Positions 27,591-37,634 of a DNA stretch of 64,000 bases are shown one piece after another. The DNA is taken from positions 186,001-250,000 of the forward strand of contig JAHBWY010000002.1 in the NCBI GenBank assembly GCA_019636735.1, in the 5' to 3' direction. The translations under genes and the position numbers were made by a program. The stretch is from Phycisphaeraceae bacterium (GTDB taxonomy: Bacteria > Planctomycetota > Phycisphaerae > Phycisphaerales > SM1A02). Below the pieces are notes generated by a model, which worked only from the letters and a program-made list of their open reading frames with translations, did not search any database and had not been told where the DNA came from. Numbering within the stretch: position 1 is the first letter of the stretch; each line of letters opens with the position of its first letter.

Positions 27591-29128
27591 GCGTGATCGA
27601 TCGAGGAAGCCTCGGCTTCATCCAGAGCGACAACACAGTCGATCAGCCGGGCGAGCGTGCGCCGCTGGTGCTGAACATGGATCGCTTCGGCGAGGTCACT
27701 CACCAGGTGGCCCGGGTGGCCGAGTCGCGGAAGGCGCCGCTCGCGTGGTACATCGCCTTCGTGCTGAGCATGGGGCTCGTGGGCCTGCTCGGCTTCTGCG
27801 TGACCTATCTCGTCTTCGCGGGTGTCGGCGTCTGGAACCTGAACAACCCGGTGATGTGGGCCTTCGACATCACCAACTTCGTCTTCTGGGTCGGCATCGG
27901 TCACGCGGGCACGCTCATCAGCGCCATCCTCTTCCTCTTCAGGCAGAAGTGGCGCACCGGCATCAACCGCTTCGCCGAAGCGATGACCATCTTCGCCGTC
28001 ATCTGCGCGGGTCTCTTCCCCGGCATCCATGTCGGTCGCGTCTGGCTCGCGTACTGGCTCTTCCCCGTGCCGAACTCGATGGAGATGTGGCCGCAGTTCC
28101 GAAGCCCGCTCCTCTGGGATGTCTTTGCGGTCGGCACCTACTTCACCGTGTCACTGGTGTTCTGGTATGTCGGCCTCATTCCCGACCTCGCGACGCTGCG
28201 AGATCGGGCCAAGGGCACCATCCGGCAGCTTGGGTACGGTCTCTTCGCCCTCGGATGGCGCGGCAGCAATCGCCACTGGCACCGCTATGAAGTGGCCTAC
28301 CTGCTGCTCGCGGCGCTGGCGACGCCGCTGGTGCTCTCCGTGCACTCGGTCGTCTCCTTCGACTTCGCCGTGAGCCAGCTTCCCGGCTGGCACACGACCA
28401 TCTTCCCGCCGTACTTCGTCGCGGGCGCCATCTTCAGCGGCTTCGCCATGGTGGTTACGCTCGCGGTCCCGGCGCGACAGCTCTTCGGGCTCAAGGACCT
28501 GATCACGCTGCGGCACCTCGACAACATGAACAAGATCATCCTGGTGACGGGATGCATGGTGGGCTACGCCTACGCGATGGAGTTCTTCATCGCGTGGTAC
28601 TCCGGCGCTCTCTATGAGAAGTTCGCCTTCGTCAACCGCGCCTTCGGCCAGTACTGGTGGGCCTACGCCATCATGGTGAGCTGCAATGTCATCACCCCGC
28701 AGCTCTTCTGGTTCAAGGCGATTCGAACGAGCATTCCGTTGATGTTCGTCCTGAGCCTGGTGGTGAACATCGGCATGTGGTTCGAGCGCTATGTGATCAT
28801 CGTCTCGAGCCTCGCGAACGACTTCCTCCCGTCCTCGTGGGACAAGTACGCACCCACCTGGGTCGAGATCGGGACCATGATCGGCAGCTTCGGCCTCTTC
28901 GGAGTGCTCTTCCTTCTCTTCTGCCGATACCTGCCGATGATCGCGATCGCCGAGGTCAAGGCGACCATGCCCCAGGCGGATCCGCACTGGAGCGGCTACG
29001 GCCATCACGGCTCGAACAATGGTCACGGCGGCCATGGCGCTTCCCACGGCCACCCCTCGGTGTCCGGCGCCGCACTGGCCTCGCCCGCACCGGAGACTCC
29101 GCAGACCCCGGGAGATCCCCGCACATGA
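27587..29128 (+). CDS. actC: Alternative complex III subunit C, NrfD-like membrane protein
   Basis: ActC is one of two large NrfD/PsrC-like membrane subunits and is thought to form the quinol site. The 513-residue protein has about ten hydrophobic helices and NrfD-type segments such as [14 protein letters not shown] and LFPGIHVGR. The start is a GTG that overlaps the actB stop (GTGA). The C-terminal 40 residues are rich in His and Gly (GYGHH, NGHGGHG), a possible metal-binding or disordered tail. The stop overlaps actD by ATGA. Confidence 0.94.
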   Translation: MSVIDRGSLGFIQSDNTVDQPGERAPLVLNMDRFGEVTHQVARVAESRKAPLAWYIAFVLSMGLVGLLGFCVTYLVFAGVGVWNLNNPVMWAFDITNFVFWVGIGHAGTLISAILFLFRQKWRTGINRFAEAMTIFAVICAGLFPGIHVGRVWLAYWLFPVPNSMEMWPQFRSPLLWDVFAVGTYFTVSLVFWYVGLIPDLATLRDRAKGTIRQLGYGLFALGWRGSNRHWHRYEVAYLLLAALATPLVLSVHSVVSFDFAVSQLPGWHTTIFPPYFVAGAIFSGFAMVVTLAVPARQLFGLKDLITLRHLDNMNKIILVTGCMVGYAYAMEFFIAWYSGALYEKFAFVNRAFGQYWWAYAIMVSCNVITPQLFWFKAIRTSIPLMFVLSLVVNIGMWFERYVIIVSSLANDFLPSSWDKYAPTWVEIGTMIGSFGLFGVLFLLFCRYLPMIAIAEVKATMPQADPHWSGYGHHGSNNGHGGHGASHGHPSVSGAALASPAPETPQTPGDPRT

Positions 29129-29742
29129 GTACCGTCACCACTCCCGCTCCCGCCGTGCCCATCCGCAGTGCAGGCGCGGGCACGCGCCTCTGGGGGTTGA
29201 TCGCCGAGTTCGACAATCCCGCGCAGATCGTCGCGGCTGCGGAGCGCGTCCGCGACGCGGGCTACGCGCTCTGGGATTGCCATACGCCATTCCCCGTGCA
29301 CGGCCTCGATGCCGCCATGGGCATTCGGCGCACCATCCTTCCTGTGCTCGTCTTCATGGCCGGGCTGACCGGTGCCACGCTGGCGCTCGCCCTTCAGGTC
29401 TTCACCAACGGCACCAGCCTTTCGATCTGGGCCCTCGTTTGGGTGACGGGATATCCCTTCCTCATCAGCGGCAAGCCGCTCTGGAGCATCCCCGCGTTCA
29501 TCCCGGTGATGTTCGAACTGACGGTGCTCTTCTCCGCCATGACGACGGCGGGCGGCATGTTCCTCCTCAACGGACTTCCGCGCCTCTTCCATCCCCTCTT
29601 CACGAATCGGCGATTCCTTCGGGCGACCGACGACCGGTTCTTCATTTCCATCGACGCCCGTGATCCGAACTTCCTGCGGAGCCGCACCGAGGCTCTGCTG
29701 AAGTCCCTCGGAGCGCGCACCGTCGAGGCGGTGGAGGAGTAA
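29125..29742 (+). CDS. actD: Alternative complex III subunit D (DUF3341)
   Basis: This 205-residue protein with two membrane helices (about residues 78-100 and 115-140) matches DUF3341, the family of ActD. An N-terminal cytoplasmic domain contains [14 protein letters not shown] and the [10 protein letters not shown] segment seen across the family. The start is the ATG at 29125, overlapping the actC stop by ATGA; a longer frame upstream overlaps actC and is not used. In solved ACIII structures ActD sits beside ActC and carries no cofactor. Confidence 0.93.
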   Translation: MSTVTTPAPAVPIRSAGAGTRLWGLIAEFDNPAQIVAAAERVRDAGYALWDCHTPFPVHGLDAAMGIRRTILPVLVFMAGLTGATLALALQVFTNGTSLSIWALVWVTGYPFLISGKPLWSIPAFIPVMFELTVLFSAMTTAGGMFLLNGLPRLFHPLFTNRRFLRATDDRFFISIDARDPNFLRSRTEALLKSLGARTVEAVEE

Positions 29743-29744
29743 TC

Positions 29745-30428
29745 ATGCCACCCCGCGCACTCATCTTCGGCGGCCTCCTCGTCGTGCTGCTGCTTCTCAT
29801 CCCCCCGGCGGTGATCGCACGCATCCGCTCCGAGCCGAGCCCCAACCGGCCCGTGCGCCTCTTCCAGGACATGGCGTTCCAGTCGCGATTCAACCCCCAG
29901 TCGGAGAATCCGCTCTTTGCCGACCTTCGCGCCATGCGACCGCCGATCCTTGGCGCGGTGGCCCGGGGCGAGCTCCGCGCGGATGGTCACCTCGACGCTG
30001 GTGTGGTCGACGGCGCCTGGGCCACGACGCTTCCACCCAACCCCGAGACGCAGGCATCGCTTGAGTTCCTCGAGCGCGGACGGGCCCGCTTCAACATCTA
30101 TTGCGCGCTCTGCCACGGCTACGCCGGTGGCGGTGATGGCGTCATCAATCAGCGGGCGATGGAACTGCTGACCAACATCAACGGTCCGGTGAACGGCACC
30201 ACCTGGGTTCAGGCGAAGAACCTGGTGCACGACGAAACCGTCGTGACCCAGCCGATCGGCCAGATCTACAACACCATCACGCACGGCATCCGCAACATGG
30301 CCGGCTACGAGTCGCAGATTTCCGTCCAGGATCGTTGGGCGATCGCGCTCTATGTGAAGGCGCTTCAGCGCAGCCAGAACGCCCGTGAGAGCGATGTTCC
30401 CGCCGACCTGCGGTCCCGACTCGACTGA
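29745..30428 (+). CDS. actE: Alternative complex III subunit E, monoheme cytochrome c
   Basis: This 227-residue cytochrome c has an N-terminal signal anchor (LLVVLLLLIPPAV) and one heme site, CALCH, near residue 118. A probable axial Met follows in the GIRNMAGY loop. It starts 2 bp after the actD stop. ActE receives electrons from ActA/ActB and can pass them to the downstream caa3 oxidase, which carries its own fused heme c. A Leu instead of a Cys at the anchor boundary argues against a lipoprotein form. Confidence 0.92.
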   Translation: MPPRALIFGGLLVVLLLLIPPAVIARIRSEPSPNRPVRLFQDMAFQSRFNPQSENPLFADLRAMRPPILGAVARGELRADGHLDAGVVDGAWATTLPPNPETQASLEFLERGRARFNIYCALCHGYAGGGDGVINQRAMELLTNINGPVNGTTWVQAKNLVHDETVVTQPIGQIYNTITHGIRNMAGYESQISVQDRWAIALYVKALQRSQNARESDVPADLRSRLD

Positions 30429-30455
30429 TTCCCACGCACGACTGACGAGCAGACG

Positions 30456-31760
30456 ATGAGCCACTCCGCGACGCTTCACGCCCCCGACCTCTCCGATCGC
30501 TCGATCATCGGCACCGGCCTCACCATGCAGGCACGGCTCGCCATGGTCTTCGGCGTCATGCTTCTTGCGGCCGGCGTGGTGCTCGGCTGGCGAACGATGG
30601 AGGCCGATCAGCTCTCCCGAGTCTGGCTTCAGACCTGGCTCTTCGGGTTGTCGATCTCCCTCGGCGGACTCTTCTTCGTGATCATCCAGCACCTCACGCG
30701 CGCAGGTTGGAGCGTGGCGGTTCGGCGCCCGGCCGAGGCGCTGATGTCGAACCTCTTCTGGCTCTGGATCGGTTTCCTGCCGTTCGTGGTGCTCTTCCTG
30801 CGAGACCAGCTTGATGTCCTCTGGCCATGGCTCGATCTCGAGTCGCTGCGCTTGCGCGATCCGGACGAGGCCTATGTCGTCAAAAAGAAGACGGCCTACC
30901 TGAACGCGCCGTTCTTCTTCATCCGGTCGGCGATCTATCTCGTGAGCTGGTTCATCCTCGCATGGATCTTCTGGCGCGACTCCATCCGGCAGGATGTTGA
31001 TGGCAGCGTCAGTCGAAGCGTGCGCCTCCAGCGCTTCGCGGGGCCGGCGGCGATCATCTTCGGTGTCACGGTGACCTTTGCCGCGGTGGACTGGATGATG
31101 ACGCTCTACCCGGCGTGGTTCAGCACCATCTTCGGCGTCTACTTCTTCGCGGGCGCCTGCACGGCGGGCTTCTCCTCGCTGGCGCTGCTCTGCCTCTTCC
31201 TCCAGCAGCGCGGATACCTGCGGGGCGTCATCACCCCCGAGCACTATCAGGACATCGGCAAGCTCATCTTCGCCTTCGGTGTCGTCTTCTGGGCGTACAT
31301 CGCGTTCAGCCAGTACATGCTCATCTGGTACGCGAACATTCCCGAGGAGACGACCTACTACATGGCGCGACAGGTCGGTGGGTGGGGACCGCTCAGCATT
31401 GTGCTGCTGCTTGGCCACTTCGTCATTCCGTTCCTCTTCCTGATCAGTCGATGGACGAAGCGCTTCCGCATCACTCTCGCCATCGGTGCCGCGTGGATGC
31501 TCCTCTTCGCGTGGATTGATCTCTATTGGCTCATCATGCCGCGCATCCCCGCCAACCTGCCGAGCTTCACGAACTATGACGAAATGTTGGCGGCCAACGC
31601 GCATGTCACCACAGGGCTCTCGAACCCCGTCAACTGGCTGATGTTCGCGGGCATGCTCGGGCTCGTCGCGGGCTACACGCTGATGCGCCTCCGCGTGCAT
31701 CCGCTCGTGTGCACGCGCGACCCGCGGCTCCAGGAGAGCCTGCGCTTCCACAACATCTGA
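30456..31760 (+). CDS. actF: Alternative complex III subunit F, NrfD-like membrane protein
   Basis: ActF is the second NrfD-like membrane subunit and a paralog of ActC. The 434-residue protein has about ten membrane helices. Charged or polar sites occur inside the membrane, such as FFIRSAIYLV and SQYMLIWYANIPEE, the latter a well-conserved ActF motif. In ACIII it has been proposed to take part in proton movement. It lies 27 bp after actE and 30 bp before a small membrane-protein gene. Confidence 0.93.
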   Translation: MSHSATLHAPDLSDRSIIGTGLTMQARLAMVFGVMLLAAGVVLGWRTMEADQLSRVWLQTWLFGLSISLGGLFFVIIQHLTRAGWSVAVRRPAEALMSNLFWLWIGFLPFVVLFLRDQLDVLWPWLDLESLRLRDPDEAYVVKKKTAYLNAPFFFIRSAIYLVSWFILAWIFWRDSIRQDVDGSVSRSVRLQRFAGPAAIIFGVTVTFAAVDWMMTLYPAWFSTIFGVYFFAGACTAGFSSLALLCLFLQQRGYLRGVITPEHYQDIGKLIFAFGVVFWAYIAFSQYMLIWYANIPEETTYYMARQVGGWGPLSIVLLLGHFVIPFLFLISRWTKRFRITLAIGAAWMLLFAWIDLYWLIMPRIPANLPSFTNYDEMLAANAHVTTGLSNPVNWLMFAGMLGLVAGYTLMRLRVHPLVCTRDPRLQESLRFHNI

Positions 31761-31790
31761 TCGACCCGCTCCGCCTTCACTCACCGCACC

Positions 31791-32336
31791 GTGTCACATC
31801 CACCCTCCACAACTTCGCAGTCGCTCACGCAGCTTGAGCCATTCGACGATCCCGAGCCAGGCTGGACCTGGTTCTTCTCTCTGGCCGGAGTGATCGTGCT
31901 GATTGCACTGGTTGTCGCCATCGCCGCGCTCAACTTCAACATCGAGCGCAAGGAATTCAAGGCGAAGGTGCTCGACGCGAGCGCCGGAATCGCCGCGCTG
32001 ATTCCCGCCGGTCCGCTCGATGCCGCCGGAGTCCGCTCCGTGCAGGCGGCCCTCGACAAGGTGCACGTCGAAGGGCGACTTTCGCCCGCCGAGTACGCGC
32101 GGTTGTCGCAGGGGCTCCTGCTGAACTCGTGGATGCGATATCCCTGGATCAACGCCGAGGAGAAGACGGAGACGCTTGTTCGCATTCCGATCGCCGAGGC
32201 AATGAAGCTTGTGTCGGAGGAGTACTCCAGCAGCGGGAAGCGCTCCATGGCGTCGAACGCGGACTCTGCGGAGCGCATCGCTGCGCCCGGAGCGCCCGCT
32301 CCGTCGAACTCAGGAGCAACGGAGCCAGTGCCGTGA
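31791..32336 (+). CDS. Small single-span membrane protein between actF and SCO
   Basis: I do not recognise a named family. The 181-residue protein has a soluble leader of about 26 residues containing DDPEPGWTWFF, one membrane helix (about 28-48), and a periplasmic helical region ending in an Ala/Pro/Ser tail. No heme motif or conserved Cys is present. The GTG start lies 30 bp after actF, and the stop overlaps the SCO start. Its fixed place inside the operon suggests an accessory ACIII subunit (in the position of ActG-type small subunits) or an oxidase assembly factor. This is inference from position alone. Confidence 0.75.
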   Translation: MSHPPSTTSQSLTQLEPFDDPEPGWTWFFSLAGVIVLIALVVAIAALNFNIERKEFKAKVLDASAGIAALIPAGPLDAAGVRSVQAALDKVHVEGRLSPAEYARLSQGLLLNSWMRYPWINAEEKTETLVRIPIAEAMKLVSEEYSSSGKRSMASNADSAERIAAPGAPAPSNSGATEPVP

Positions 32337-33298
32337 TGGCCACCCTGACCGACACCATGCTCGCTCTCGTTCGAGGGTCATTCGCGGATCGTCGCCGGCC
32401 AGAGAACGCCCGCCGCGTGGCCGCGTGGCTGCTCGGCGCCGTCTGCGCGGGTGCGATCATCTCGACCGCCACGGCCCAGCGCACCGGCTCGGGCTACAAG
32501 CCGCCGCGCGTCTCGGCGCACGGCACGCCGGAGGAACTCGAGGGCGTCGACATCGATGTCACGAAGCTCGGCGCGCAGGTGCCGCTCGACCTTCCCTTCG
32601 TGGATGACCACGGGCGACCGGTCACGCTGCGGGAGGTCCTGCGTCCCGATCGACCGGCCATTCTCCAACTGGGCTATCTGCGCTGCCCCATGCTGTGCAG
32701 CCTGGTCCTGAACCGGCTCGTGGCGGGGCTCCAGGGCGTCGACTGGAGTGCGGGCGATCAGTTCGATGTGATCTCGGTGAGCATCAACCCCGAGGAGAAG
32801 CATGACCTCGCCGCGGCCAAGAAGGCCGGGTATGTCATTGAGTACGGCCGTCCGCAGAGCGCGAATGGCTGGCACTTCCTGACGGGGCCAGAGTCGAGCA
32901 GCCGCGGACTCGCGGATGCGGTTGGATTCGGATTCCGCCTTCAGCCCGATGGTGAGTACGCCCACGCGGCGTGCCTCTTTGTGCTGACGCCCGATGGGCG
33001 CGTCTCGCGCCAGCTCTACGGCGCCGACCAGAAGCCCTCAACGCTTCGAATGGCGCTCCTCGAAGCCTCGGGGGGCACGATCGGCACCATCGTGGATCGC
33101 TTCATCCTCTGGTGTCATGTCTATGACCCGGACCGTGCCACCTATGCGTGGTTTGCCTTCCGATTCATGCAGATCGGCGGCGTAGTCACGCTGCTTGGCA
33201 TTGTGGCGGGGGTCGTCTGGATGCAGTGGATCTCCACTCGCCGGGAGCGCTCGACACCCAGCATCACGCCGCCCTTTGACGCCGGACCCAAGTCATGA
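32336..33298 (+). CDS. SCO1/SenC family copper chaperone
   Basis: SCO proteins deliver copper to the CuA site of cytochrome c oxidase subunit II, encoded next. The 320-residue protein has an N-terminal hydrophobic segment (about 24-42), a thioredoxin fold with the copper-binding CPMLC (CxxxC) motif in LRCPMLCSLV, and a partner His in YAHAACLFVL. A second membrane helix near the C-terminus (about 275-300) is common in this SCO subgroup. The ATG at 32336 overlaps the preceding stop (TGATG); a GTG three bases earlier is equivalent. The stop overlaps ctaC by ATGA. Confidence 0.93.
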   Translation: MATLTDTMLALVRGSFADRRRPENARRVAAWLLGAVCAGAIISTATAQRTGSGYKPPRVSAHGTPEELEGVDIDVTKLGAQVPLDLPFVDDHGRPVTLREVLRPDRPAILQLGYLRCPMLCSLVLNRLVAGLQGVDWSAGDQFDVISVSINPEEKHDLAAAKKAGYVIEYGRPQSANGWHFLTGPESSSRGLADAVGFGFRLQPDGEYAHAACLFVLTPDGRVSRQLYGADQKPSTLRMALLEASGGTIGTIVDRFILWCHVYDPDRATYAWFAFRFMQIGGVVTLLGIVAGVVWMQWISTRRERSTPSITPPFDAGPKS

Positions 33299-34452
33299 CC
33301 GAGTTCCTCTTCGCCATCGCACCTGTCGCTCTCGCCGACACCGCCACGCCGGTCCTCGGTGGTGACTTCTGGTTGCCTGAGCCCGCATCGACCTTTGCGG
33401 GCGGGCTGGACCAGATGTTCTACTTCATCAACTGGCTCTGCTACTTCTTCTTCGCGTTGATCGCCGTGCTCATGGTGATCTTCGTGGTGAAGTACCGGGC
33501 GCCGAAGGGGCACACCTTCCGGACCGATGGTCCCACGCACAACACACCACTCGAACTCACCTGGCTGGTGATTCCGCTGATTCTGGTGGTCGTCATCTTC
33601 TGGCTCGGCTTCGCCGGTTCACGCACCCTGGGCGTCGAGGGCTATGTTGGCCTGGTCACGCCTCCGAGGAACAGCTACGAGATCCAGGCGACGGCGGTGA
33701 AGTGGTCATGGACCTTCAAGTACCCCAACGGTGTCATCACCGATGATCTCTACATCCCCGCCGGCGAGCCGGTGAAGATGGTGCTCAAGTCGACCGATGT
33801 GCTCCACTCCTTCTACATTCCCAACTTCCGAGTGAAGCGCGATTGCGTGCCGGAGCGCTACGGCTACCTCTGGTTCCAGGCGGATGAGCCGACGGGGCGC
33901 AATCGCTTCCACCACCTCTTCTGCACCGAGTATTGCGGCAGCGGTCACTCGCAGATGAACCGCCGCGTCTTCGTTCTCAGTCGGCCCGACTTCGACGCGT
34001 GGCTCAAGAACGAGGAGACCTGGCTCGAGAAGATCGACGATGAGGAGCTCTACTGGCGCGCCGGTCCCAAGCTCTTCGGGCGTTGCGTGACCTGCCACTC
34101 GCTTGACGGCACGGTCGGTGTCGGTCCGACTTGGAAGGGGCTCTGGGCGAAGACCACCGGTGGGGCGGGCAGCGATGGCCTGGTTCTCAACTCACGCACG
34201 AACCGTGATGAAGCCTATCGCGATCTCATCGGACCCGGGAAGGAGTTCGCCACTCCCGAGGATTACATCCGGGACTCGATCATCAATCCAAACAGCCATA
34301 TCGTCCGTCCCTTCAAGGCGGGTCAGATGCCGACCTTCCGGGGACAGCTCGATGAGCGCGCGATCGACGCGCTGATCGGGATGATCAAGAATGTCGAAGA
34401 GTTCGATCCACGCACGGGCAGGTGGCTGAAGGAAGCCACGGAGCAGAAGTGA
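33295..34452 (+). CDS. ctaC: Cytochrome c oxidase subunit II with fused cytochrome c (caa3 type)
   Basis: This subunit takes electrons to the CuA centre. The 385-residue protein has two membrane helices (about residues 38-62 and 84-107) and a cupredoxin domain with CuA ligands H171, C210, C214, H218 and M221 ([12 protein letters not shown]). A C-terminal cytochrome c domain has heme site CVTCH at 264-268 and a Met ligand in GQMPTF. Such a fusion defines caa3 oxidases. The first 20 residues look like a cleavable signal or re-entrant segment. It overlaps the SCO gene by ATGA and ctaD by TGATG. Confidence 0.96.
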   Translation: MTEFLFAIAPVALADTATPVLGGDFWLPEPASTFAGGLDQMFYFINWLCYFFFALIAVLMVIFVVKYRAPKGHTFRTDGPTHNTPLELTWLVIPLILVVVIFWLGFAGSRTLGVEGYVGLVTPPRNSYEIQATAVKWSWTFKYPNGVITDDLYIPAGEPVKMVLKSTDVLHSFYIPNFRVKRDCVPERYGYLWFQADEPTGRNRFHHLFCTEYCGSGHSQMNRRVFVLSRPDFDAWLKNEETWLEKIDDEELYWRAGPKLFGRCVTCHSLDGTVGVGPTWKGLWAKTTGGAGSDGLVLNSRTNRDEAYRDLIGPGKEFATPEDYIRDSIINPNSHIVRPFKAGQMPTFRGQLDERAIDALIGMIKNVEEFDPRTGRWLKEATEQK

Positions 34453-36170
34453 TGACCGCCATCAATGTCAATAACGACGCCGTTCTGGATCACACCGCGT
34501 CGGGCGACAACTATCTCACGCACACGCGCGGCTTCCTGAGCTGGGCGTTCACCCTCGATCACAAGCGGATCGGGGTCATGTACATGGTCGCCGTCCTGGT
34601 GTCGTTCCTCGGAGGCGGCATCTTCGCGCTGCTCCTTCGGACGGAACTCCTCAGCCCGGCGCCGGTGCTGACGGACAATCCCACCACCTACAACATCTGG
34701 TTCACCCTGCACGGGGCGATCATGGTGTTCCTGGTGATCATCCCGAGCATTCCGGCGGCCCTCGGGAACTTTGTTCTGCCCATCATGCTCGGGGCGAAGG
34801 ATGTCGCCTTCCCAAGGCTCAATCTCTTCAGCTTCTGGCTCTGGCTCGCCGGCGCCGCCTGCGCGGTCCTTTCGCTGCTGATGGGTCAGTTCGACACGGG
34901 TTGGACCTTCTATGTGCCGTACTCGACCACCACCGACCTCGGCGGCGTGGTGCCGGTCGTCGTGGGCGTCTTCATTCTCGGCTTCAGCTCGATCTTCACC
35001 GGCATGAACTTCGTGGTCACGATCCACAAGCTCAGGCCGCCCGGCATGACCTGGTTCCGCATGCCGCTCTTCCTCTGGGCGCTCTACTCGACCGCGCTCA
35101 TCCAGGTGCTGGCGACCCCGGTGCTGGCCATCACGCTCTTGCTCCTCATCGTCGAGCGGACCGTCGGCATCGGCATCTTCGATCCCATGCTTGGCGGCGA
35201 CCCGGTGCTCTTCCAGCACTTTTTCTGGTTCTACAGTCACCCCGCCGTCTACATCATGATCCTGCCGGCGATGGGCATCATCAGCGAGCTCTTCGCCGTG
35301 CACTCCCATCGCCACATCTTCGGCTACCGCTTCATCGCGTACAGCTCGGTGGCGATCGCGATCTTCAGCTTCCTCGTGTGGGGCCACCACATGTTCGTCT
35401 CGGGCCAGTCGGCGCTGCTGAATGTGCTCTTCTCGGCGATCAGCTTCAGCGTGGCCATCCCGAGCGCCGTGAAGGTGTTCAACTGGACCGCGACGCTCTA
35501 CAAGGGCTCGATCAGTCTCACGACGCCGATGTTCTACGCCTTGGCGTTCCTGGTGCTCTTCACCATCGGCGGCTTGACGGGCCTGCACCTCGCCACGCTC
35601 AACACCGATGTCCACCTCCACGACACCTATTTCGTGGTGGCGCACTTCCACTATGTGATGATGGGCTCGGCCCTGATCGCCATGATCGGCGGCCTGCACC
35701 ACTGGTGGCCGAAGATGACCGGCCGCATGTACAGCGAGACGCTCGGAAGCCTCGCGTGCATCATCATCTTCATCGGCTTCAACATCACCTTCTTCACGCA
35801 GTTCATGCTCGGCAGCCACGGCATGCCGCGGCGTTACTACACCTACCAGCCCGAGTTCCAGACCTACCATGTGATCTCGACGATCGGTGCGTATGTCATG
35901 GCCTTCGGGTTCCTGGTGACGGCGTACTGCCTTCTCTCGAGCCTCTGGTTCGGGCGTCGCGCACCGGCGAACCCCTGGGGTGGTCGAAGCCTCGAGTGGC
36001 AGTGCTCGAGCCCGCCTCCGCATGACAACTTCCCCTCGCAGCCGAGGGTCGGTGACTGCTACGACTTCTCCTGCGTCGTCTGGAACGAGGAAGAGGGCGG
36101 CTATGTCGTCGATCGAAGTCTTGACCCCGAGTTGAACCCGAATGCCCCGAAGCGGGCGGGGGCGCATTGA
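34452..36170 (+). CDS. ctaD: Cytochrome c oxidase subunit I, A2-type heme-copper oxidase
   Basis: The catalytic subunit reduces oxygen at heme a3-CuB. The 572-residue protein has about twelve helices. Around the CuB ligand H263 it reads FYSHPAVY, so the Glu of the D-channel (GHPEVY in A1 enzymes) is replaced by Tyr261-Ser262. This YS pair is the known mark of A2-type oxidases. WGHHMFVSG and [14 protein letters not shown] supply the other CuB and heme ligands. The start is the ATG at 34452 overlapping the ctaC stop; 10 further upstream codons are open but lie inside ctaC. The last 60 residues form a soluble tail. Confidence 0.97.
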   Translation: MTAINVNNDAVLDHTASGDNYLTHTRGFLSWAFTLDHKRIGVMYMVAVLVSFLGGGIFALLLRTELLSPAPVLTDNPTTYNIWFTLHGAIMVFLVIIPSIPAALGNFVLPIMLGAKDVAFPRLNLFSFWLWLAGAACAVLSLLMGQFDTGWTFYVPYSTTTDLGGVVPVVVGVFILGFSSIFTGMNFVVTIHKLRPPGMTWFRMPLFLWALYSTALIQVLATPVLAITLLLLIVERTVGIGIFDPMLGGDPVLFQHFFWFYSHPAVYIMILPAMGIISELFAVHSHRHIFGYRFIAYSSVAIAIFSFLVWGHHMFVSGQSALLNVLFSAISFSVAIPSAVKVFNWTATLYKGSISLTTPMFYALAFLVLFTIGGLTGLHLATLNTDVHLHDTYFVVAHFHYVMMGSALIAMIGGLHHWWPKMTGRMYSETLGSLACIIIFIGFNITFFTQFMLGSHGMPRRYYTYQPEFQTYHVISTIGAYVMAFGFLVTAYCLLSSLWFGRRAPANPWGGRSLEWQCSSPPPHDNFPSQPRVGDCYDFSCVVWNEEEGGYVVDRSLDPELNPNAPKRAGAH

Positions 36171-37132
36171 CCGTGAGCACCATCTCCGCAGGCCCATCCT
36201 CACACGGACACGATGACGGCCACGCCGACGGGCATGGCCACGATCATCCGCCGTTCCTCGCGCATCACTTCGAGACGCCCCAGCAGCAGTTCGACAGCGC
36301 GAAGCTCGGCATGTGGCTCTTTCTTGCCACGGAAGTGCTCTTCTTCGGCGGTCTCTTCGTGGCCTATGCCGTCCTCAGGGTGCGCTTCCCCGAGGTCTTC
36401 AGCTACGCCAGTCTCTACCTCGACACGATCCTGGGCGGGATCAACACGACGGTGCTGATTCTCTCCAGCCTGACGATGGCGCTCGCGGTGCGATACGCGC
36501 AGACCGGTCGCAAGTCGGCGATGCTCCTCTGCCTTTGGCTCACGCTCGCCGGTGCCGCGGGCTTCATGGTCATCAAGTACTTCGAGTACCAGCACAAGTT
36601 GGAAGTCAACCTGAAGTGGGGCACGGCGTTCTATGTTCCGCCCGATTCCGCGGATGGGCGCGAGGAGATGAAGGCGCTGGCCACGCCACTGCCGCCTCCG
36701 CCGCCACTGGTCGTCACTGATCCGACCGCAACCGCGCTGCCGGTGCTGGCAGAGATGCCTCCCGTGGACCAGGCGGCGATCAGGCCCGCGGCTCAGGCGC
36801 CGACGGGCCTCGCCTCGCCGCGACGCATGGCCGAGGCCGAGGGGATCAGGACGGTCGCCACCGAGCCGGACAAGGCCGCGGCGTTCCATCTTGAGGATCC
36901 CAGGCTTCCGCCGAATACACACCTCTTCTTCGCGATCTACTACGCGATGACAGGACTGCACGGCGTCCATGTCGTGATCGGCGGCTTCATGCTCGTCTGG
37001 CTCATCTGGCGCGGCATGCGCGGAGACTTCGGGCCGCAGTACTACACGCCCGTCGATGTGGGCGGCCTCTACTGGCATGTGGTTGATCTTGTCTGGATCT
37101 TCCTCTTCCCGCTCTTCTATCTCATCCACTGA
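36167..37132 (+). CDS. ctaE: Cytochrome c oxidase subunit III with a long Pro-rich loop
   Basis: Subunit III stabilises the oxidase core. The 321-residue protein begins with a His/Asp/Gly-rich stretch ([14 protein letters not shown]) that may bind metal. It has about five helices, including [19 protein letters not shown] and the C-terminal [11 protein letters not shown] and [20 protein letters not shown] segments that identify the family. A soluble Pro/Ala-rich insertion of about 85 residues (about 155-245) separates two helices and is absent from ordinary CtaE. The start is the TTG at 36167 (TTGA with the ctaD stop); GTG at 36173 is equally possible. Confidence 0.92.
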   Translation: MTVSTISAGPSSHGHDDGHADGHGHDHPPFLAHHFETPQQQFDSAKLGMWLFLATEVLFFGGLFVAYAVLRVRFPEVFSYASLYLDTILGGINTTVLILSSLTMALAVRYAQTGRKSAMLLCLWLTLAGAAGFMVIKYFEYQHKLEVNLKWGTAFYVPPDSADGREEMKALATPLPPPPPLVVTDPTATALPVLAEMPPVDQAAIRPAAQAPTGLASPRRMAEAEGIRTVATEPDKAAAFHLEDPRLPPNTHLFFAIYYAMTGLHGVHVVIGGFMLVWLIWRGMRGDFGPQYYTPVDVGGLYWHVVDLVWIFLFPLFYLIH

Positions 37133-37148
37133 CGGCCTCGGAACAGCC

Positions 37149-37583
37149 ATGGCGAATCCATCCGCGTCTCACGCTCATCACCACGGCGCCCACGGCGAAG
37201 CTCATCCGCTCGTCGGCCATCTCGTGCCCATGAGCACGCTTCTGGGTACGGCCGCCGCACTCATCGTGCTGACCGTCATCACGGTCGCCGTCCGGTACAT
37301 CGATGTCGGTGAGTTCAACATTCACATTGCGATCGGCATCGCGGTGATCAAGGCGACGCTGGTGGCGCTCTTCTTCATGCACTTGCGCTGGGATCGCCCC
37401 TTCAACCTGCTGATGTTCGTCGCCTGCGTTCTCTTCGTGGTGCTGATGATGGCCTTCACGGTCATGGACTCCGTCCAGTACAAGAACCTCCAGTTCGGCG
37501 GCAATCCTCCCGCGGTGCAGAAGACGCTCGAAGCGGCGGCGCCAGGGGCGCCGGTCGCGCGCTTCCACCAGTTCACCCCGTGA
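37149..37583 (+). CDS. Cytochrome c oxidase subunit IV (prokaryotic type)
   Basis: This 144-residue protein has a His-rich leader (HAHHHGAHGEAH) and three hydrophobic helices. The VIKATLVALFFMHLRWD segment is the recognisable core of the COX4_pro family. The ATG at 37149 is chosen because the preceding in-frame codons overlap ctaE. Subunit IV helps assemble or stabilise the oxidase and has no cofactor. It follows ctaE by 16 bp. Confidence 0.9.
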   Translation: MANPSASHAHHHGAHGEAHPLVGHLVPMSTLLGTAAALIVLTVITVAVRYIDVGEFNIHIAIGIAVIKATLVALFFMHLRWDRPFNLLMFVACVLFVVLMMAFTVMDSVQYKNLQFGGNPPAVQKTLEAAAPGAPVARFHQFTP

Positions 37584-37634
37584 TCGATCGGCGTCCTGGC
37601 GACGCGACGCTCGCGCGGAAGGGGCGTTGACGGC

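Noticed and set aside
29394-31784. 796-codon minus-strand open frame opposite actD-actF
   Set aside because: It spans three well-supported genes antisense; the composition is charged and repetitive as expected for a shadow frame.
34323-36203. 626-codon minus-strand open frame opposite ctaD
   Set aside because: Shadow of ctaD; its His/Asp/Glu-rich composition mirrors hydrophobic codons on the other strand.
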